A DNA stretch of 35,615 nucleotides, from contig JAUJMV010000017.1 of assembly GCA_030446685.1 (NCBI GenBank), positions 1-35,615 on the forward strand, read 5' to 3'. Each line of letters opens with the position of its first letter. Positions within the stretch are counted from its first letter, which is position 1. Of this stretch, positions 31,296 to 35,615 are shown piece by piece. The DNA is from Thermomicrobiales bacterium. Lineage in GTDB: Bacteria; Chloroflexota; Chloroflexia; Thermomicrobiales; CADCWN01. A program made the position numbers and the translations under genes. The notes below the pieces were generated by a model. The model saw only the letters and a list, made by a program, of their open reading frames with translations, was not told the DNA's origin and did no database searches.

Positions 31296-34200
31296 ATGCG
31301 CGTGCTGCTGATCACTGGGAATCGGGCGCTGCGGGCGGCGTTCGAGCCGATCCTGCGCGGGGAAGGCTGGGCGGTCGCGGTCCGCGAGGGCGGCGCGGCG
31401 GCGGCCTGCCGGGAGCTGGCGCCGGCGGTGGTCGTGATCGACTGGGCCGCGGGCGCGGGGTTCTGCCGCGAGGTGCGCGCGGCGTCTGGCGGCACGCGGC
31501 CGGTCATCCTGGCGGCGCTGCCGGACGACGGCCCAGGCACGGTCGGGGCGGCGCTCGACGCGGGCGCCGACGACTGGGTGACCGCGGATGCCGGGGCGCT
31601 GGCGGCGCGGGTGCGGGTCGCCGGGCGGCGCTGGCGGGAGCGGGGCGGCGGGGGGGCGGCGGGGCTGGACGACCCCTTCTTCGACCTCTCGCTGGACCTG
31701 CTCGCGGTCGCCAATTTTGACGGCTACTTCACGCGCGTCAACCCCGCCTTCGAGCGGACGCTCGGGCACGGCGCGGCGGAGCTGCTGGCGGTCCCGTACC
31801 TCGACTTCGTCCATCCCGACGACCGGGCGCTGACGATCGCGGAGGCGCGGAAGCTGGGCGCGGGCGCGCTGACGGTGTCGTTCGAGAACCGCTATCGCCA
31901 CCAGGACGGCTCCTACCGCTGGCTGTCGTGGAGCGCGACGCCGGCGGCCGAGCGGGGGCTGGTCTACGCGGTGGCGCACGACGTGACCGACCACAAGCGG
32001 GCGATCGGGGCGCTGCGGCTGCTGGACCGGGCGGGGGCGGTGCTGACGGCGTCGCTCGACTACGAGACGACCCTGGCCAGCGTGGCGCGGCTGATAGTGC
32101 CGGCGCTGGCGGACTGGTGCGTGATCGACATCGTCGAGGGGGGGGAGGGGGCGGCCGGGGGCGGGATCGACGCGGCGCTGGCGGCGGGCGCGACCGTCCG
32201 CCGGACGGCCGTCAGCCAGGCGGACCCGGAGCGGGGGGCGCTGGCGCGCGAGCTGCAGGAGCGCTACCCGGTCGATCCGCGCCGCCAGAACATCGTGATT
32301 GAGGTCATGCGCGGCGGGGAGCCGCACCTGATCCCGGAGATCACCGACGCCTTCCTGGTGGCGAACGCGCGCGACGCGCGGCACCTGGCGATCCTGCGGC
32401 AGCTTGGGATGCGCTCGCACCTGATCGTGCCGATGGCGGCGCGCGGGCGGACGCTCGGCGCGATCACCCTGGTCGGCGCGGAGTCGGGGCGGCGCTACGG
32501 GGGGCGCGATCTGGCGCTGGCCCGCGACCTGGCGGGCCGGGCGGCGCTGGCGGTCGACAACGCGCGGCTGTACCAGTCCGAGCGGCGGACGCGCGAGGCC
32601 GCCGAGCGCGCGACGGAGCGGATCGGGCGCCTGCAGGGCCTCACCGCCGACCTGGCCGACGCGCTGACCCCGGAGCAAGTGGCGGAGCGGATCGCCGGGC
32701 ACGGCGTGGCGGCGCTGGCGGCCTATGCCGGGGCGGTGGCGCTGGTGTCGGAGGATGGGGCGAGCCTCGAAGTGGCGCGGGCCTCCGGCTACGGGCGGGA
32801 TCTGACGGAGCGGTGGCAGCGGTTCCCGCTCGCGGCGGCGATCCCGCTGGCCGACGCCGCGCGCACCGGGGAACCGGTGCTGCTCGAATCGCGCGAGGCG
32901 TTCAGCGCGGCCTATCCCGCGGTCGCCGCGGGCGGGCTCAGCGCGGTGAGCCAGGCATTCGCGGCGGTGCCGCTGCTGGTCGAGGGCCGGGCGATCGGCG
33001 CGCTGGCCTTCAGCTTCGCGACCGCGCGGGCCTTCGACGACGAGGACCGCGCGTTCATGCTGGCGCTGGCGCGGCAGTGCGCGCAGGCGCTGGAGCGCGG
33101 GCGGCTCTACGCGGCGGAGCGGCGGGCGCGGGCGGCGGCGGAGGCGGCGGGGCGGCGGCTGACCTTCCTGGCGACGGCGAGCACGCTGCTGGCGGCCTCG
33201 CTGGAGTACGAGGAGACGCTGGCGAGCGTCGCGCACCTGGCCGTGCCGGAGCTGGCGGACTGGTGCGCCGTCGATGTGGTCGAGGAGGACGGGGCGGTGC
33301 GGCGGATGGCCGTGGCCCACGCCGACCCGGCGAAGGAGGAGTACGCGCGGGAGTTGCAGCGGCGCTACCCGCTCGACCCGGGCGCGGCGTACGGGGTGGC
33401 GAAGGTGCTGCGGACCGGCCGGCCGGATTTCCATCCCGAGGTTTCCGACGCCATGCTGGTGGCGGCGGCGCGGGACGCGGAACACCTGGCGATCCTGCGC
33501 GGGCTGGGGCTCGGCTCCTACATGGTCGTGCCGCTGATCGCGCGCGGGCAGACGCTGGGGACGATCACCTTCGCGTCCGCCCGCCCGGAGCGGCGCTATG
33601 GGGCGGAGGACCTGGCGCTGGCGGAGGACCTGGCGCGGCGGGCGGGGGTCGCGATCGACAACGCGCGGCTCTACCGGGAGGCGCGGCGGGCGATCCGGGC
33701 GCGCGACCACTTCCTGGCGGTGGCGACGCACGAGCTGCGCACGCCGCTGACCAGCATCCGTGGCAACGCCGAGCTGCTGCTGCGGCGCGTCCGGCAGCCG
33801 GACTACCCACTCGAACGGGCGGGGCTGACGGGGCGGCTGGAGCAGTTGCTGATCGGCGTGGAGCGGATGAACGGGCTGGCGGCGCGGCTGCTGGACGTGT
33901 CGCGGATGCAAGGGGGCGCGTTCGACATCGCGCCGGAGACCGCCGACCTGGCGGCGCTGGTCGCGGCGACGGTCGAGCGCGCGCGGGAGGCCCTGCCGCC
34001 AGCCGGCGACACGATCATCGTCTGCGAGGCACCGGCGACCCCGGTCGTCGGGGAGTTCGACCCGGTGCGGATCGAGCAGGTGGTCGCCAACTTGGTGCAG
34101 AACGCGGTCAAGTACCAGCCGGACGGCGGCACGATCCTGGTGCGGCTGGAGGGGACGGCCGAGGCGGCGGTGCTGCGGGTCCGCGACGCGGGGATCGGCA

Positions 34201-34403
34201 CCCCGGCGGGCGATCTGCCGCACCTCTTCACCCCGTTCGCGCGGGCGGAGAACGCGGTCGCGGCGCAGATCGGGGGGGTCGGGGTGGGGCTGTACATCGC
34301 CGACCAGATCGTGCGGCGGCACGGCGGCACGATCGGTGTGGAGAGCGCGCCGGGCGCGGGGAGCGAGTTCACGGTGCGGCTGCCGCTGCGGCGCGGGGCG
34401 TAG
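31296..34403 (+). CDS. PAS/GAF sensor histidine kinase with degenerate receiver-like N-terminus
   Basis: 1035 aa from ATG 31296 (TTG 31290 is possible). Residues 1-115 look like a receiver with Asp49 (VVVIDW) and [11 protein letters not shown], but lack the acidic pair and the conserved Lys. A PAS domain lies at about 125-237 ([23 protein letters not shown]). GAF domains lie at about 249-426, 446-608 and 632-795; the first and third are near copies. HisKA is at about 800-868, with phosphoacceptor His812 in [11 protein letters not shown]. HATPase has N-box [10 protein letters not shown]1 DAGIGTP and G2 [13 protein letters not shown]. No membrane helices: a cytosolic sensor. No partner response regulator is nearby. 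The signal is unknown. Confidence 0.93.
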   Translation: MRVLLITGNRALRAAFEPILRGEGWAVAVREGGAAAACRELAPAVVVIDWAAGAGFCREVRAASGGTRPVILAALPDDGPGTVGAALDAGADDWVTADAGALAARVRVAGRRWRERGGGGAAGLDDPFFDLSLDLLAVANFDGYFTRVNPAFERTLGHGAAELLAVPYLDFVHPDDRALTIAEARKLGAGALTVSFENRYRHQDGSYRWLSWSATPAAERGLVYAVAHDVTDHKRAIGALRLLDRAGAVLTASLDYETTLASVARLIVPALADWCVIDIVEGGEGAAGGGIDAALAAGATVRRTAVSQADPERGALARELQERYPVDPRRQNIVIEVMRGGEPHLIPEITDAFLVANARDARHLAILRQLGMRSHLIVPMAARGRTLGAITLVGAESGRRYGGRDLALARDLAGRAALAVDNARLYQSERRTREAAERATERIGRLQGLTADLADALTPEQVAERIAGHGVAALAAYAGAVALVSEDGASLEVARASGYGRDLTERWQRFPLAAAIPLADAARTGEPVLLESREAFSAAYPAVAAGGLSAVSQAFAAVPLLVEGRAIGALAFSFATARAFDDEDRAFMLALARQCAQALERGRLYAAERRARAAAEAAGRRLTFLATASTLLAASLEYEETLASVAHLAVPELADWCAVDVVEEDGAVRRMAVAHADPAKEEYARELQRRYPLDPGAAYGVAKVLRTGRPDFHPEVSDAMLVAAARDAEHLAILRGLGLGSYMVVPLIARGQTLGTITFASARPERRYGAEDLALAEDLARRAGVAIDNARLYREARRAIRARDHFLAVATHELRTPLTSIRGNAELLLRRVRQPDYPLERAGLTGRLEQLLIGVERMNGLAARLLDVSRMQGGAFDIAPETADLAALVAATVERAREALPPAGDTIIVCEAPATPVVGEFDPVRIEQVVANLVQNAVKYQPDGGTILVRLEGTAEAAVLRVRDAGIGTPAGDLPHLFTPFARAENAVAAQIGGVGVGLYIADQIVRRHGGTIGVESAPGAGSEFTVRLPLRRGA

Positions 34404-34686
34404 GGCGTGGGGTGGGGGGGGGACCTCTCCCCCGGCCCCTCCCCTGCGAGGGGAGGGGGACGCCTCGCTGACCTACAAGCAGGCTATGGACCCGGCCCCC
34501 TGCGAGGGGAGGGGGGACGAAGCGGAGGCGGCTCCCGGTGGTGGCCCTGGCCCCTCCACTGCGAGGGGAGGGGGCGGCCCCGTAGCTCCTGCCCTGATAC
34601 CGGGGGAAGGGCTGGGGGTGGGGTGCATGTGTGGTCGGGCGGATTCAGCCGTGCTGATCGAGGACGCAGGACTGGAAGGGAGCGAG
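34404..34686. repeat. Spacer with three CCCCTCC-CTGCGAGGGG palindromes
   Basis: CCCCTCCCCTGCGAGGGGAG and two related units near 34495 and 34550 recur with spacing of about 50-60 bases. No gene is seen. Confidence 0.7.
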
Positions 34687-35615
34687 ATGCGGGTACTGGT
34701 GACGGGGGCGGCGGGGTTCGTCGGGTCGCACCTCGGCGAGCGGCTGATCGCCGACGGGCATGAGGTGATCGGGCTCGACGCCTTCATCCCCTACTATCCG
34801 CGGCCGTTGAAGGAGCGCAACCTGGCCCGCCTGCGCGACGAGGGGCGGTTCCGCTTCGTGGAGGCGGACCTGCGCGACGCCGATCTGCGCCCGCTCGTCG
34901 CCGAGGTCGACGCGGTGGTCCACCTGGCGGCGATGCCGGGCAACCTGTGGGACCAGTTCGACGATTATCTCACGCTGAACCTGACCGCGACGCAACGGCT
35001 GCTGGAGGCGCTGCGGGCGGTGGGCGAGACCGGGCGGCGGCGGCTGGTGCAGATCTCCACGTCGTCGATCTAAGGCGGCGAGGCGCGGGGCGCCGAGGCG
35101 GCGACGCCGCGGCCGGGCTCGCCCTACGGGGTCACCAAGCTGGCGGCGGAGCAGTGGGCGCGCGTCTTCGGGGCGAACTTCGGCCTGCCGGTGGTCGCGC
35201 TGCGCTATTTCTCGATCTACGGGCCGCGCCAGCGCCCGGACATGGGCTACCACCGCTTCATCGCCGCGCTGCTGCGCGGCGAGCCGATCGAGATCTACGG
35301 CGACGGCGAGCAGACGCGCGGCAACACCTACGTGGACGACGCGGTGGCGGGGACGGTGCTGGCGCTGGAGCGGGGGCAGCCGGGCGAGGTCTACAACATC
35401 GGGGGCGGCGTGCCGATCTCGGTGAACGGGGTGCTGGCGCTGCTGGAGGAGTTCACGGGGCGGCGCGCGGACCGGCACTACGGCCCGGCGCGGCGCGGCG
35501 ATCAACTCCACACGCTGGCCGACATCGGCAAGGCGCGCGCGGAACTGGGCTACGAGCCGCGCGTCGCGCCGCCGGAGGGTCTGCGGGCGCAGGTGGCGTG
35601 GCAGCGCGAGCTGGC
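34687..35615 (+). pseudogene. NAD-dependent epimerase/dehydratase, in-frame TAA, right end cut off
   Basis: ATG 34687 follows GGGAGCGAG. The extended SDR pattern is clear: [10 protein letters not shown] (NAD loop, residues 7-16), VVHLAAMPG, then QISTSSI followed by TAA at 35071-35073. The same frame continues GGEARGAEAATPRPGSPYGV TK with the YxxxK catalytic pair (Tyr in SPYGVTK). RYFSIYGPRQRPDMGYHRFI and GNTYVDDAVAGTVLAL follow. The stop sits exactly where this family has Tyr (STSSxYG), so TAC to TAA is likely. The family makes nucleotide sugars; the substrate is not clear. The gene runs past the window. Confidence 0.82.

Noticed and set aside
31257..34322. 1021-codon minus-strand frame
   Set aside because: Antisense to the histidine kinase, with the usual high-GC shadow composition.

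Overview
The window is very GC-rich, roughly three quarters G+C, and single-copy. Its gene content is a DUF58/BatA/von Willebrand cluster, ABC-2 genes, a paired ABC exporter, a DAPDH-like oxidoreductase, YdeI, DUF427 and a GAF-rich histidine kinase. Its spacers are packed with palindromic and heptanucleotide repeats. This style fits a Chloroflexota genome, perhaps near Thermomicrobia/Sphaerobacter. That placement is inferred from style and gene content, not from a marker tree. The G17 run at position 1 looks like a contig end.

Layout. 1-7770 (minus): an operon of a coiled-coil membrane protein with a 21-unit Gln-Gly tract, a DUF58 protein, a BatA-type VWA protein and a large double-VWA/GATase-like membrane protein that runs off the left edge. 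8397-13878 (plus): a divergent operon of a secreted/membrane GATase-like protein, an ABC ATPase, an ABC-2 permease and a tandem DoxX-like protein. The two operons may form one envelope system; no MoxR ATPase is visible. 14333-15529 (minus): dnaJ with a good promoter. 16355-17890 (plus): a small unknown protein and a frameshifted DAPDH-like dehydrogenase. 18215-22340 (plus): a pair of ABC exporter half-transporters, the second badly broken. 22352-23757: two MITE-like elements in opposite orientation flanking a phosphotransferase gene with an in-frame TGA. 23895-24868 (plus): YdeI-like and DUF427 proteins. 25100-28716 (minus): a frameshifted MFS transporter and a multiply frameshifted flavin disulfide oxidoreductase fused in frame to a metallophosphoesterase. 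28880-30919 (minus): a GNAT acetyltransferase and a CBS-zinc-ribbon protein, with a decayed tandem duplication between them. 31296-34403 (plus): a PAS/GAF histidine kinase. 34687-end (plus): an NAD-dependent epimerase with an internal TAA.

The most interesting regulatory structure is upstream of the GNAT gene. A TTGACA-N17-TACTTT promoter has a 10-bp palindrome in its spacer. It is followed by a C/U-rich stretch and a 12-bp hairpin with a T-rich tail. This module occurs twice in the window almost unchanged, while the adjoining gene copy has decayed.

Caution: many genes carry G/C-run or CG-dinucleotide indels, and two carry in-frame stops. These may be assembly errors or real decay, and raw reads are needed to tell. 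No rRNA, tRNA, CRISPR array, transposase or phage gene was seen.
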